DNA of 64,000 nucleotides, taken from Pseudaquidulcibacter saccharophilus. GTDB taxonomy: Bacteria > Pseudomonadota > Alphaproteobacteria > Caulobacterales > Aquidulcibacteraceae. The translations under genes were made by a program, and so were the position numbers. The stretch spans positions 42,792 through 106,791 of the forward strand of contig NZ_JAHWUS010000005.1 of the NCBI RefSeq assembly GCF_019455445.1, read 5' to 3'. This document shows positions 55,833 through 64,000 of the stretch, in pieces. A model generated the notes under the pieces. That model was given only the letters and a program-made list of their open reading frames with translations, was not told the origin of the DNA and ran no database searches. Every line of letters starts with the position of its first letter. Positions within the stretch are counted from its first letter, which is position 1.

Positions 55833-56603
55833 TTATTCCCCCACTACAAATTCAACCTGCCCCATTTTTTCAAATGTTGCGCGAATATGCTCACCGACAC
55901 TAAGGGCGTGGGCCGCGGTTGCACCACCCGCAAGAATAATATCACCAGCCTCTAGGCGCTCACCAGAGCGGGAAACCATGTCAGCAGCCATAACAAGCGA
56001 ACGAATAGGGTTACCCAAAATCGCGGCAGTAGAGCCAATTTGCACTGCGCGGCCATTTACTTCTAACAATATTCCAAGATTTGAAACATCGGTGGCTTTT
56101 GAATGCCAATTGCCAATATAGAAGCCAGATGATGATGAATTATCGGCAATTACATCTGGTAAGGCAAATTTGAAATTTGCATAACGGCTGTCAATAATTT
56201 CGATTGCTGGTGCAACCGCCTCAACGGCATCTAGTGCCTCAAGCGCTGAAACCTTGCCTTCAAGAGGGCGCTTTAAAAGATACGCGACCTCTGGCTCTGC
56301 GCGCGGGTGAACGTATTTTTTCTTTGATAAAACCGCGCCTTCTACTTCACGCATTTGGTTGGTTAATCTACCCCAAATCGGCTCATCAACACCGACCTGC
56401 ACCATTTTTGCACGCGAAGTAAGACCCATTTTATATCCGGCACGAGTTTCACCACGCGCACGACGTTGGGCAATTGACAATGCCTGAATCGCATAGGCAT
56501 CATCCATAGTAATATTAGGGTTTGAATCAGTTAATTGCGGAATTGCGGTCGCAGTTCGCGCGGCATTATCAACAAATAATGCTAAATCAGTAATCAGGCT
56601 CAT
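55833..56603 (-). CDS. dmpH: 4-oxalocrotonate decarboxylase
   Basis: 256 aa of the hydratase/decarboxylase family. [59 protein letters not shown] and [16 protein letters not shown] match DmpH/XylI. Decarboxylates 2-oxo-3-hexenedioate to 2-hydroxypentadienoate, usually in a complex with DmpE. Starts by a four-base overlap with dmpG and abuts dmpI. Confidence 0.95.
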   Translation of the reverse strand: MSLITDLALFVDNAARTATAIPQLTDSNPNITMDDAYAIQALSIAQRRARGETRAGYKMGLTSRAKMVQVGVDEPIWGRLTNQMREVEGAVLSKKKYVHPRAEPEVAYLLKRPLEGKVSALEALDAVEAVAPAIEIIDSRYANFKFALPDVIADNSSSSGFYIGNWHSKATDVSNLGILLEVNGRAVQIGSTAAILGNPIRSLVMAADMVSRSGERLEAGDIILAGGATAAHALSVGEHIRATFEKMGQVEFVVGE

Positions 56604-57634
56604 GCGTCCACTCCACGTTGTTTCAGAATATCCAATGCGACGTCAATAATCATATCTTCTTGACCGCCAACCATTTTTCTCTTGCCAAGCTCTGCAAGGA
56701 TGGTGCGTGTATCAACATTATAGGTTTTTGACGCATTTTCTGCGTGACGAAGGAATGATGAATAAACCCCAGCATAACCAAGAGATAAAGATTCACGATC
56801 AACCCTTACTGGTCTATCTTGTAATGGGCGCACCAAATCATCGGCAGCATCCATAAGTTTGAAAAGATCGCACCCCGTATCAATTCCCATTTTATCAAGG
56901 ACAGCAATCAATGCCTCGAGTGGGGCATTACCTGCACCTGCACCAAGACCAGATAATGAAGCATCAACACGAACCGCGCCGGCTTCAATACCTGCAACGG
57001 CATTGGCAACACCCATTGTTAAATTGTGGTGGGTATGAACGCCGATTTCGGTTTCAGGTTTAAGCGCTTCGCGAACCGCCTTTACACGTTCAAAATAATC
57101 TTTCGGCAACATTGCACCCGCGGAATCAGTGACATAAACACACTCTGCACCATAAGATTCCATCAATTTCGCTTGTTCGATTTGTTTTGGAATATCGATC
57201 ATATGGCTCATCATCAAGAAGCCGACGGTATCCATACCGATATTTCGTGCCGCCTCGATATGTTGTTTTGAAACATCTGCCTCGGTGCAATGGGTTGCAA
57301 TACGAACACTTTTTGCGCCTGCTGCATGTGCTTCTTTTAGGTCATGTACGGTTGCAATACCTGGCAAAAGCAAAATTGCTGGCTGGGCATGGCTGCAAAC
57401 TTCGGCAACTGCGGCAATCCATTCCACATCGTCGTGTGAACCAAAGCCATAGTTAAATGTCGATCCCGTGATACCATCACCATGGCTAATTTCGATTGAA
57501 TCGACCTTGGCATCATCCAATGCTTTGGCGATTGCTTTAACATTTTCGATTGAAAATTGATGGCGCAATGAATGCATCCCATCACGCAAAGTCACGTCTT
57601 GGATATATAATTTATTTGGATTAGGTCTAGCCAT
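56600..57634 (-). CDS. dmpG: 4-hydroxy-2-oxovalerate aldolase
   Basis: 344 aa from the ATG at 57634; an upstream in-frame start would add 12 residues inside dmpF. The HMGL-like barrel starts [17 protein letters not shown] (metal Asp and Arg), contains [20 protein letters not shown] and the C-terminal DmpG communication domain. It splits 4-hydroxy-2-oxovalerate into pyruvate and acetaldehyde and hands acetaldehyde to DmpF through a tunnel. Overlaps dmpF by one base. Confidence 0.97.
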   Translation of the reverse strand: MARPNPNKLYIQDVTLRDGMHSLRHQFSIENVKAIAKALDDAKVDSIEISHGDGITGSTFNYGFGSHDDVEWIAAVAEVCSHAQPAILLLPGIATVHDLKEAHAAGAKSVRIATHCTEADVSKQHIEAARNIGMDTVGFLMMSHMIDIPKQIEQAKLMESYGAECVYVTDSAGAMLPKDYFERVKAVREALKPETEIGVHTHHNLTMGVANAVAGIEAGAVRVDASLSGLGAGAGNAPLEALIAVLDKMGIDTGCDLFKLMDAADDLVRPLQDRPVRVDRESLSLGYAGVYSSFLRHAENASKTYNVDTRTILAELGKRKMVGGQEDMIIDVALDILKQRGVDA

Positions 57635-58578
57635 TACGCCACCTCTTTTGAAAGTTGTTTTGCTGCCCAATGATCAGCGGATGTAAGTGCCGCCGAGGTC
57701 ATAATATCAAGGTTGCCGGCATATGCAGGGAGATAGTGTGCCGCGCCCTCGACCTCTAACATGATTGTGGTTTTAAGACCTGTTGAATAACCGATTTTTG
57801 GAATACGAACTGGGTTATTGTCGCCGATAACTTCAAACTGAACTTTTTGTTTCAAGCGATAGCCAGGGACATATTTCTGCACGTCTTTGACCATCTCAAG
57901 CACGGATTTTTCAATATCCTCTTGGCTTGCACCTTGTGACAATACGAAAATTGTATCGCGCATAATAAGTGGTGGTTCAGCAGGGTTAAGAATAATTACC
58001 GCTTTACCACGCTCTGCACCGCCCAATTTTTCAATTGCCAATGACGTGGTTTCGGTAAATTCGTCAATATTTGCACGCGTGCCAGGACCCGCAGATTTCG
58101 ATGAAATAGATGCCACAATTTCCGCATATGGTACACGCTTTGAAACGCGCTTAACGGCATAAACCATCGGTATTGTTGCCTGACCACCGCAAGTAACCAT
58201 ATTCACATTTGGCGCATCAATATGTTCATCACCATTGATTGCTGGAATTGTGAATGGGCCAACCGCAGCCGGCGTAAGGTCAATCACCTTTTTGCCGTCT
58301 TTTTGCAAAAGGTCATTATTGTAAATATGTGCCTTTGCAGATGTTGCATCAAATACCACGCCAATTTCATCATAGTTTGGCATTTTACGTAGGCCATCAA
58401 TACCTTCGTGTGTGATAGGAACCCCAAGACGTGCTGCACGTGCAAGACCATCTGAATTTGGGTCAATCCCAACCATTGCGCCCATTTCCAGATTTTGGGA
58501 ATTGCGCATTACTTTTATCATCAAGTCAGTTCCTATATTCCCCGAACCGATAATCGCACATTTTATTTTTTTGCTCAT
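57634..58578 (-). CDS. dmpF: Acetaldehyde dehydrogenase (acylating)
   Basis: 314 aa. Rossmann motif [16 protein letters not shown] near the start, catalytic Cys130 in [17 protein letters not shown], and the [21 protein letters not shown] region of the DmpF/MhpF family. Uses CoA and NAD to turn acetaldehyde into acetyl-CoA. It forms a complex with DmpG next door. It is also the only acylating acetaldehyde dehydrogenase in this window that could process acetaldehyde made by EutBC. Confidence 0.97.
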   Translation of the reverse strand: MSKKIKCAIIGSGNIGTDLMIKVMRNSQNLEMGAMVGIDPNSDGLARAARLGVPITHEGIDGLRKMPNYDEIGVVFDATSAKAHIYNNDLLQKDGKKVIDLTPAAVGPFTIPAINGDEHIDAPNVNMVTCGGQATIPMVYAVKRVSKRVPYAEIVASISSKSAGPGTRANIDEFTETTSLAIEKLGGAERGKAVIILNPAEPPLIMRDTIFVLSQGASQEDIEKSVLEMVKDVQKYVPGYRLKQKVQFEVIGDNNPVRIPKIGYSTGLKTTIMLEVEGAAHYLPAYAGNLDIMTSAALTSADHWAAKQLSKEVA

Positions 58579-58589
58579 GATACAATCCT

Positions 58590-59378
58590 TTATTCAGAGA
58601 AGAATGCCGACACGCGACCTAAACCGTTAATTTTAACGTCAAAAACATCACCCGGTTTAACCGCAACCATTGGCCCCAAGGCACCAGATAAAATTGTGTC
58701 ACCTGCCCGCATTGGATAACCAACTTTTGCCATCACTTGCGCCAACCACAATGTCGCATTCAATGGTGAACCAAGACATGCAGCACCCGCACCAACCGAT
58801 ACCGGCTCACCCTTATTTTCCATCACCATTCCGCAAAGACGTGGATCAAAATCAGATAGTTTCTTAGGGCTTGAACCTAGAACATAAAGACCGCTTGAAG
58901 CATTATCGGCAATTGTATCGGTAATTTTAATATCCCAATTTTTCACACGCGAACCAACGATTTCAATCGCCGCAACAGCATAATCAATCGCCTGAAAAAC
59001 CTCTGCCATTGTGGCATTGGGATTGTCTAAATCCTTACCTAATACAAATGCAATTTCTGCTTCGACCTTTGGCTGAAGAATGTCGGAGAGCTTGACTTCT
59101 TCAGCCTCAGTACGCGCCATATCGGCGAATAACATGCCGTAATCAGGCTGACCAACGCCAAGTTGGTTCTGCACCGCTTTGGAGGTTAGTCCAATTTTAC
59201 GACCGACCAAACGACGACCGGCATCAAGACCGCGCTTGGTATTAATTTCCTGAATTTTATAGGCGGCATCGAGGTCGCCTTCATCAATCAGGGTACGGAT
59301 AGGATCGCATGCCTGTCCTGATGTGGATGCTGCATAGAGGAGATCCGCAGCTTTTTTGATATTTTCTTCTTTGCTCAT
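58590..59378 (-). CDS. dmpE: 2-oxopent-4-enoate hydratase
   Basis: 262 aa of the same fold as Dmp[65 protein letters not shown] and [15 protein letters not shown] match DmpE/XylJ. It adds water to 2-hydroxypenta-2,4-dienoate to give 4-hydroxy-2-oxovalerate, the substrate of DmpG. Eight bases follow the dmpC stop; eleven precede dmpF. Confidence 0.95.
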   Translation of the reverse strand: MSKEENIKKAADLLYAASTSGQACDPIRTLIDEGDLDAAYKIQEINTKRGLDAGRRLVGRKIGLTSKAVQNQLGVGQPDYGMLFADMARTEAEEVKLSDILQPKVEAEIAFVLGKDLDNPNATMAEVFQAIDYAVAAIEIVGSRVKNWDIKITDTIADNASSGLYVLGSSPKKLSDFDPRLCGMVMENKGEPVSVGAGAACLGSPLNATLWLAQVMAKVGYPMRAGDTILSGALGPMVAVKPGDVFDVKINGLGRVSAFFSE

Positions 59379-59386
59379 GTTATATC

Positions 59387-60895
59387 CTATAATTTTAGGC
59401 AGATATTTGTAATTTCAGTATAGAATTCGAGTGAGTGGACACCGCCTTCACGACCAATGCCCGATGCCTTTGCGCCACCAAATGCGGTGCGTAAATCACG
59501 CAAGAACCATGAATTTACCCAACAGATGCCAACATCCATTTTGCTTGCTACACGGTGCGCACGTGATGAATTTTCTGTCCAAACCGCTGCGGCAAGGCCA
59601 TAATCTGTTGAATTGGCAAGTTTGATTGCCTCTTCTTCGGTATCGAATGGGCGGATATGGCAACAAGGCCCAAAGATTTCTTGTTGAACACAAGCAGCAT
59701 CGTCAGCAAGACCAGTCCAGATTGTTGGTTCAACCCATGCGCCATCATTCATGTCACCCATATCAGGAACACCGCCGCCAGTTATAACATTTGCCCCTTC
59801 ATCAACCGCCTTTTTGTAATAAGAAAGAACTTTTTGTTTGTGCTCTTGCGAAATCAACGGTCCAAGATTTGTTGTAGGGTCATCTGGGCGACCAAGTTTA
59901 AGGTTTTCAGCACCAGCTTTTAGACGTTTTACAAATTCATCAAAAATTGGACGCTCAACATATACACGTTCTGTACCCAAGCAAACTTGACCACAATTTG
60001 CAAAAACAGAACGCATTGTGCCTTCGATGGCTTTTTCCATGTCACAATCAGCAAAAACAAGTGCCGGATTTTTTCCACCCAACTCCATTGAAACCGGGCG
60101 GATGCCACCAGCAGCAGCGCGCATAATTGCTTCACCAGTACGGGTTTCACCTGTGAAGGTAATGCCGTTTACGCCTTTATGTTCGGTAAGAAATGCCCCA
60201 GCTGAATCCGGGCCAAAGCCATGAACCACATTATAAACACCCTTTGGAACACCAACTTTTTGCATTACTTCACCAAGTAGTGTTGCAGTTAATGGGGTTT
60301 CTTCTGATGGTTTAACCACGACAGTATTACCAAGCGCCAATGCAGGGCCAACTTTCCAAGTCATAAGCAATAATGGCAAATTCCACGGGCTAATGACCGC
60401 AATCACGCCGCGCGGACGACGAAGGCCATAATTTAAAGCACCGGTGCCATCTGGTGTTGGCGTTGTAAAACATTCGGTTGCGACGGTTTTGGCAACATCC
60501 GTAAACATCTTGAAATTTGCTGCACCACGTGGAATATCAATATGTGACGCCATTGACATTGGCTTGCCTGTATCAAGGCATTCGGCTTCTAAAAAATCAT
60601 TGAAGCGGCGGTTAATTTCGTCGGCAACCTCGGCAAGCAAATTTGTACGCTCAACAACCGACATTTGCCCCCATGGTCCGTCCAAAGCCTCACGCGCCGC
60701 TTTTACCGCGGCATCAATTTCCGCACGACCACCTTCTGGGACTTGCCCAATAACGCTATTATCCATTGGGCAATAATTCGTCCATGACTTGCCCGTCGTT
60801 CCTTGTGTGAATTCACCATTGATGAAATGCGCCGCATCCCGTCTTGCCTTATCAATGCTTAGGCTTTCAAAGGGTTTGGATTGGTGGACAGTCAT
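59387..60895 (-). CDS. dmpC: 2-hydroxymuconate semialdehyde dehydrogenase
   Basis: 502 aa ALDH. NAD-binding and catalytic blocks: ISPWNLPLLLMTWKVGPALA, GITFTGETRTGEAIM, catalytic Glu271 in MELGGKNPALVFADCD and Cys305 in FANCGQVCLGTERVYV. Close in pattern to XylG/DmpC, which oxidises the catechol ring-fission aldehyde to 2-hydroxymuconate. Placed between the GlcG/HbpS-like gene and dmpE in the operon. Confidence 0.95.
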   Translation of the reverse strand: MTVHQSKPFESLSIDKARRDAAHFINGEFTQGTTGKSWTNYCPMDNSVIGQVPEGGRAEIDAAVKAAREALDGPWGQMSVVERTNLLAEVADEINRRFNDFLEAECLDTGKPMSMASHIDIPRGAANFKMFTDVAKTVATECFTTPTPDGTGALNYGLRRPRGVIAVISPWNLPLLLMTWKVGPALALGNTVVVKPSEETPLTATLLGEVMQKVGVPKGVYNVVHGFGPDSAGAFLTEHKGVNGITFTGETRTGEAIMRAAAGGIRPVSMELGGKNPALVFADCDMEKAIEGTMRSVFANCGQVCLGTERVYVERPIFDEFVKRLKAGAENLKLGRPDDPTTNLGPLISQEHKQKVLSYYKKAVDEGANVITGGGVPDMGDMNDGAWVEPTIWTGLADDAACVQQEIFGPCCHIRPFDTEEEAIKLANSTDYGLAAAVWTENSSRAHRVASKMDVGICWVNSWFLRDLRTAFGGAKASGIGREGGVHSLEFYTEITNICLKL

Positions 60896-60936
60896 TTTTT
60901 TCTCCTGTTTATTTCAGATATTGGTTTCACACAAAT

Positions 60937-61356
60937 TTAGTTTAGTTTTTCGAGCGCTTTTTGCGCACATTCACGGTCTTGGTCTTCAGAGCCACCGGAA
61001 ACCCCGATACCTCCAATGACTTCGCCGTTTAAAATTATTGGATAACCGCCGCCAAACATTATGGTATTTGGTCGGCGTGAAATCCCATCAAGTGCCGTAG
61101 GGCTTGATTTCAAAGCGTTGCATAAATCATCTGTTGAAAGACCAAATGTTGCGCCAGTTATGGCCTTGTCTGTTGCAATCGAAACCGATGCCGCAAAAGC
61201 ATTGTCATCACGCTTTAGGGCCACCAAATGCCCGCCGGTATCGACAACGGCAACCACCATTTTAGCACCGATTTCGCGGGCGTGTTCGATTGCTGCCGTG
61301 GCAAGTAAATTTGCCGTATCAAGCGTGATATTATTTCGTACAAAAGACAAAGCCAT
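60937..61356 (-). CDS. GlcG/HbpS-family protein
   Basis: 139 aa. The fold signature ATAAIEHAREIGAKMVVAVVDTGGHLVALKRDDNA, then ATDKAITGATFGLST and YPIILNGEVIGGIGVSGGSEDQD, is that of HbpS/GlcG (DUF336). Homologues bind haem or cobalamin-like ligands or have unknown small-molecule roles and often sit inside aromatic operons. Here it separates the dioxygenase genes from dmpC, 11 bp after the first dioxygenase. A role in protecting or loading the iron enzymes is only a guess. Confidence 0.88.
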   Translation of the reverse strand: MALSFVRNNITLDTANLLATAAIEHAREIGAKMVVAVVDTGGHLVALKRDDNAFAASVSIATDKAITGATFGLSTDDLCNALKSSPTALDGISRRPNTIMFGGGYPIILNGEVIGGIGVSGGSEDQDRECAQKALEKLN

Positions 61357-61367
61357 ATTGATTTCCT

Positions 61368-62288
61368 TTAGGTTACAACACTCAAGAACGCCTCATTTAA
61401 CTGACGCTCATAATAGAAGATTGCCTTGCCAACATCGCGCTCATCCCATGCACGGGTTGGTAGGTCTGGATAATAAGTATAGCCGCCGGCAAATACCTCG
61501 TTACGGTTGCCAGATGGGTCAAAGAAATAAATTGTTTGACCATAAGTAATGCCGTGACGGGTTGGGCCAATATCAATTGAGATGTTGAAATTAGTAATGA
61601 TATCAGCAGCACGACCAACATCATTCCAGTTTTCAAGCTCGAACGAAACGTGATGGAACTTGCCTGGTTCAGGATGTTTTACGAATGCGATATCATGCGC
61701 CTTCATGCCACAAGTTAGCCAGATGCCAAGCAAACCGTCCGGCATTTGAACCTTCTCGGCCAATTTGAAATCAAGAACTTTGGTAAAAAAGTCCAAAACC
61801 CCATCAATATCTGGGCCATAGAATAAAGCATGGTCAAAACGGCGTGCGCGCATACCGTGTGGCTCGACCGACCAAATATGAGAATTGAAAATACCTGGTT
61901 TTGGATCAGATTGATCGCAATTTGAGTAAAGCTCGATGCGATGACCTGAGGTAATTACAAAGCTGATGCGACGGCCAATACCTGGCTGTTCGCCGGCACG
62001 AACTTCGTCAACTTCGATGCCATAATCTTCGATGCGCTTTTTGAAGCCGTCCAAAGTCTCTTCGTCCAAGACTTTGAATGCCATCAAATCACAACCCGCA
62101 TCATCGGCCTTGCGAAGCACAATAGAGTGATGGTCAAATTCATCAGCAGCTTTAAGATATACGCGACCGTCATCACCTTCCATCACTTGATGAAGGCCAA
62201 TTCTTTTGATGTAATGTTCTTTTGCAGCTTCCATATCCATCACGCGAATTTGAATGAATCCGGGTCTTAAAACACCTGTCATTGCCAT
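61368..62288 (-). CDS. Catechol 2,3-dioxygenase (downstream copy)
   Basis: 306 aa, an extradiol dioxygenase of the XylE/DmpB type. Iron ligands are His153 (RRFDHALFYGP), His213 (KFHHVSFELENW) and Glu264 (NRNEVFAGGY). Second-shell His198, His245 and Tyr254 are also kept (MKAHDI, PTRHGITYGQTIYFF). It opens catechol to 2-hydroxymuconate semialdehyde. By hand alignment it is about 78% identical to the upstream copy at 62394 without gaps. It differs most near residues 15-40 and 121-140. Confidence 0.95.
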   Translation of the reverse strand: MAMTGVLRPGFIQIRVMDMEAAKEHYIKRIGLHQVMEGDDGRVYLKAADEFDHHSIVLRKADDAGCDLMAFKVLDEETLDGFKKRIEDYGIEVDEVRAGEQPGIGRRISFVITSGHRIELYSNCDQSDPKPGIFNSHIWSVEPHGMRARRFDHALFYGPDIDGVLDFFTKVLDFKLAEKVQMPDGLLGIWLTCGMKAHDIAFVKHPEPGKFHHVSFELENWNDVGRAADIITNFNISIDIGPTRHGITYGQTIYFFDPSGNRNEVFAGGYTYYPDLPTRAWDERDVGKAIFYYERQLNEAFLSVVT

Positions 62289-62344
62289 TTGGTTTTCCTC
62301 TCATATTCTTATTTTATTTGATAAATTTATATTTTGGGGGAGTA

Positions 62345-62382
62345 CGCGGTCAGCCTCAACGGGCAGGTCATTGCTGACTGCG
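62345..62382. repeat. Inverted repeat between the two dioxygenase genes
   Basis: GCGGTCAGC (62346-62354) and GCTGACTGC (62373-62381) can form an imperfect 9-bp stem with an 18-nt loop in the 105-bp spacer. In the minus-strand mRNA it carries one A-C mismatch. It could stabilise or process the transcript between the paralogues. Confidence 0.5.
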
Positions 62383-62393
62383 CGGTTAGTGAA

Positions 62394-63314
62394 TTATGTA
62401 ACTACGGACAAGAAAGCGTCATTAAGCTGGCGCTCATAATAGAAAATTCCGCGTCCGATTTCTTTTTCATCCCAAGTACGGGTTGGGTGATCTGGATAAT
62501 AAGTGTAACCACCTGCAAACACTTCACAGCGGTTGCCAGATGGGTCAAAGAAATAAATTGTTTGACCACGTGTGATACCGTGACGGGTTGGGCCAATATC
62601 AATAGAAATATTGTAGCGGGTGATAATATCTGCCGCATTGCCAACGTCTTTCCAGTCTTCAAGTTCAAATGCCACGTGGTGGAATTTGCCTGGTTCTGGA
62701 TGGTTCACAAATGCGATGTCATGCGCCTTCATGCCCGCGGTCAACCAAATTGCCAAAAGGCCATCTGGCATATCAACGCGTTCAGCACATTCAAAATCAA
62801 GAACTTTTACAAAGAAATTCAAAACTTTTTCGATATTTGGACCATAAAGCAATGCGTGATCCATACGGCGCGCACGCATACCATGCGGCTCAACCGACCA
62901 AACATCAGGGTTATGGATAAGTGGTTTTGGCTCAGACATTTCAGCCTGTGCATAAAGCTCAATACGGTGACCAGATTCGATTACAAAACTGATACGGCGG
63001 CCTATACCAGGCTGTTCACCTGCGCGCACATCATCAACTTCAATGCCATAATCTTCGATGCGTTTTTTAAAGCTATCAAGGTCTTCATCTTTACGAACTT
63101 TGAACGCATATAAATCAAGACCAGCAGTATCGGCCTGACGCAAAACCAATGAGTGATGATCAAATTCATCCGCCGCTTTTAAATATACGCGACCATCTTC
63201 ACCCTTTGTCACAACATGAAAGCCAATACGTTTTGTATAATATTCAACAGATGCCGCCATATCCAGCACTCGAAGCTGAATAAATCCCGGTCTTAATACC
63301 CCAGTTAAAGCCAT
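62394..63314 (-). CDS. dmpB: Catechol 2,3-dioxygenase (upstream copy)
   Basis: 306 aa. Same ligand set as the neighbour: His153 (RRMDHALLYGP), His213 (KFHHVAFELEDW) and Glu264 (NRCEVFAGGY), with the PTRHGITRGQTIYFF block. Being next to the ferredoxin it occupies the usual dmpB/xylE place. Eleven bases separate it from the ferredoxin gene. The Asn263-to-Cys and Tyr249-to-Arg changes relative to its twin lie close to the active-site strands, so substrate preference may differ. Confidence 0.95.
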   Translation of the reverse strand: MALTGVLRPGFIQLRVLDMAASVEYYTKRIGFHVVTKGEDGRVYLKAADEFDHHSLVLRQADTAGLDLYAFKVRKDEDLDSFKKRIEDYGIEVDDVRAGEQPGIGRRISFVIESGHRIELYAQAEMSEPKPLIHNPDVWSVEPHGMRARRMDHALLYGPNIEKVLNFFVKVLDFECAERVDMPDGLLAIWLTAGMKAHDIAFVNHPEPGKFHHVAFELEDWKDVGNAADIITRYNISIDIGPTRHGITRGQTIYFFDPSGNRCEVFAGGYTYYPDHPTRTWDEKEIGRGIFYYERQLNDAFLSVVT

Positions 63315-63325
63315 TTTTTCCTCCT

Positions 63326-63694
63326 TTAAATTTCTAAAGACTGGCTATTCGCTTCCACGTTTTTTACGCACTTGGGTTCAAGGCGCACTTTTAAGTCTGA
63401 AAGCGGATAGATTGCGCACAAAAGAACAAGACCTTCTTTCTCATCCTCTAGTGTCACATACTCCCTGCTCATGGGGTCGCGCTTATAATTGCCCTCCAAA
63501 ATGCGGGCGCGACATATTCCGCATCCACCCCGCCGACAACCGACAGGAAGACGTTTTGGAAGGTTTTTTAATTTACCAAACCCCTGGGCGCGCTCTAAAG
63601 AAACTAGAACTCGCTCATCGGCATAACCGGTTGAAGAGCCGCAAAATTCAGCATTGATATTTTCAACATCTATATTGAATCTTTGCTCACTCAT
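63326..63694 (-). CDS. dmpQ: 2Fe-2S ferredoxin, XylT/DmpQ type
   Basis: 122 aa from the ATG at 63694 (product MSEQRFNIDVE); a longer frame to 63739 runs into the reductase gene. Plant-type cluster Cys53, Cys58, Cys61 (PVGCRRGGCGICRARI) and Cys93 (LLCAIYP). This group of ferredoxins reduces and reactivates catechol 2,3-dioxygenase whose iron has been oxidised by poor substrates. Its start lies one base after the reductase stop. Confidence 0.93.
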   Translation of the reverse strand: MSEQRFNIDVENINAEFCGSSTGYADERVLVSLERAQGFGKLKNLPKRLPVGCRRGGCGICRARILEGNYKRDPMSREYVTLEDEKEGLVLLCAIYPLSDLKVRLEPKCVKNVEANSQSLEI

Positions 63695-63695
63695 T

Positions 63696-64000
63696 TTAAA
63701 TCCTTTTGAACAATGGTGATTTTGATTGCGCGGCATCATTTTGAGTTAAGAATTTCTCGGTGAAGATGTCGCGCTCAAAAAGGCGACCACGCATTAATGC
63801 GGTGATGCAGGCATCTATCATTGGTGGCGGACCACAAAGGTAGGCGGTTTGTCCCGCAAACAAATCATTAAAGTGTGCCTTCGCCGCATCATGGACAAAG
63901 CCCTTTGCACCATTCCAACTTTCATCACCTTCCGCATCTGAAAGCGCAGGGATATAAGTAAAATTTGGATGCTTTGACGCAAGCTCGCTGAATTCTTCAA
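63696..64000 (-). CDS. dmpP: Phenol hydroxylase reductase component, C-terminal part
   Basis: The frame is open to the right edge and encodes the last 101 residues. ASKHPNFTYIPALSDAE, WNGAKGFVHDA, then the NAD-domain signature TAYLCGPPPMIDACITALM and FERDIFTEKFLTQND are typical of the flavin/2Fe-2S reductase (P5) of multicomponent phenol hydroxylases. It passes electrons from NADH to the diiron oxygenase, which should be encoded beyond the window. Position directly before the XylT-type ferredoxin matches dmpP-dmpQ order. Confidence 0.9.
   Translation of the reverse strand, partial: EEFSELASKHPNFTYIPALSDAEGDESWNGAKGFVHDAAKAHFNDLFAGQTAYLCGPPPMIDACITALMRGRLFERDIFTEKFLTQNDAAQSKSPLFKRI

Noticed and set aside
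62334..63113. 259-codon open frame antisense to the upstream catechol dioxygenase
   Set aside because: It mirrors a conserved enzyme gene and shows no family motif.

Overview
The window looks like the chromosome of an alphaproteobacterium with an AT-rich genome (roughly 40% G+C by eye). The lineage call rests on CpdR next to an N-formylglutamate amidohydrolase-like gene, GapR (DUF2312), and the style of the TonB receptor, RND efflux and stress genes. Genus cannot be told from the sequence. About 75 protein genes, one tRNA and one candidate small RNA are supported.

Layout. 1-5 kb: ethanolamine module (LysR regulator, eutB, eutC, an APC-superfamily permease). 5.4-10.7 kb: a compact integrated element of about 5.25 kb in a tRNA-Val(GAC) gene. 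It is bounded by 52-bp perfect repeats and carries a tyrosine integrase, an unknown cargo gene, an AlpA-like excisionase, a winged-helix/PC4-like pair, a replication-initiator-like protein, and two repeat arrays that could be an origin. 10.8-21.5 kb: housekeeping genes (VOC, GNAT, rhodanese lipoprotein, cpdR, amidohydrolase, gpmA, RibD-type deaminase, TonB receptor, HxlR-FAH hydrolase, fmt-truA) and an SD-antisense-type sRNA candidate. 21.6-26.3 kb: dnaN-recF-gyrB, without dnaA beside it. 26.5-33.5 kb: divergent RND efflux locus (outer-membrane factor; TetR, adaptor, pump). 33.6-45.5 kb: ppa, DUF2798 genes, an FRG-domain gene, leuC, gapR, msrA, glycine-zipper proteins, a lipid kinase, two unknown genes and glutaryl-CoA dehydrogenase. 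45.6-52.3 kb: envelope-stress and phosphorelay cluster (DUF883, membrane protein, entericidin, three histidine kinases, two response regulators, DUF1328). 53.1-64.0 kb: a long minus-strand operon for meta-cleavage of phenol/catechol.

How it works together. The phenol operon enters from the right with the end of a phenol hydroxylase reductase. It continues with an XylT/DmpQ-type ferredoxin (reactivates catechol dioxygenase), two tandem catechol 2,3-dioxygenases, a GlcG/HbpS-like protein, then both lower branches. The dehydrogenase branch is DmpC, DmpI, DmpH; the hydrolytic branch is DmpD. Both converge on DmpE, DmpG and DmpF to give pyruvate and acetyl-CoA. An outer-membrane channel and an additional HpaI-type aldolase sit in the same operon. 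EutBC also makes acetaldehyde, and the only acylating acetaldehyde dehydrogenase in view is DmpF.

The least explained parts are the cargo gene and paired repeat arrays of the tRNA-Val element, the sRNA at 13.8 kb, the FRG-domain gene, the unknown gene pair at 42.3-44.1 kb and the enlarged RND pump. All statements come from reading the sequence; no database search was run.
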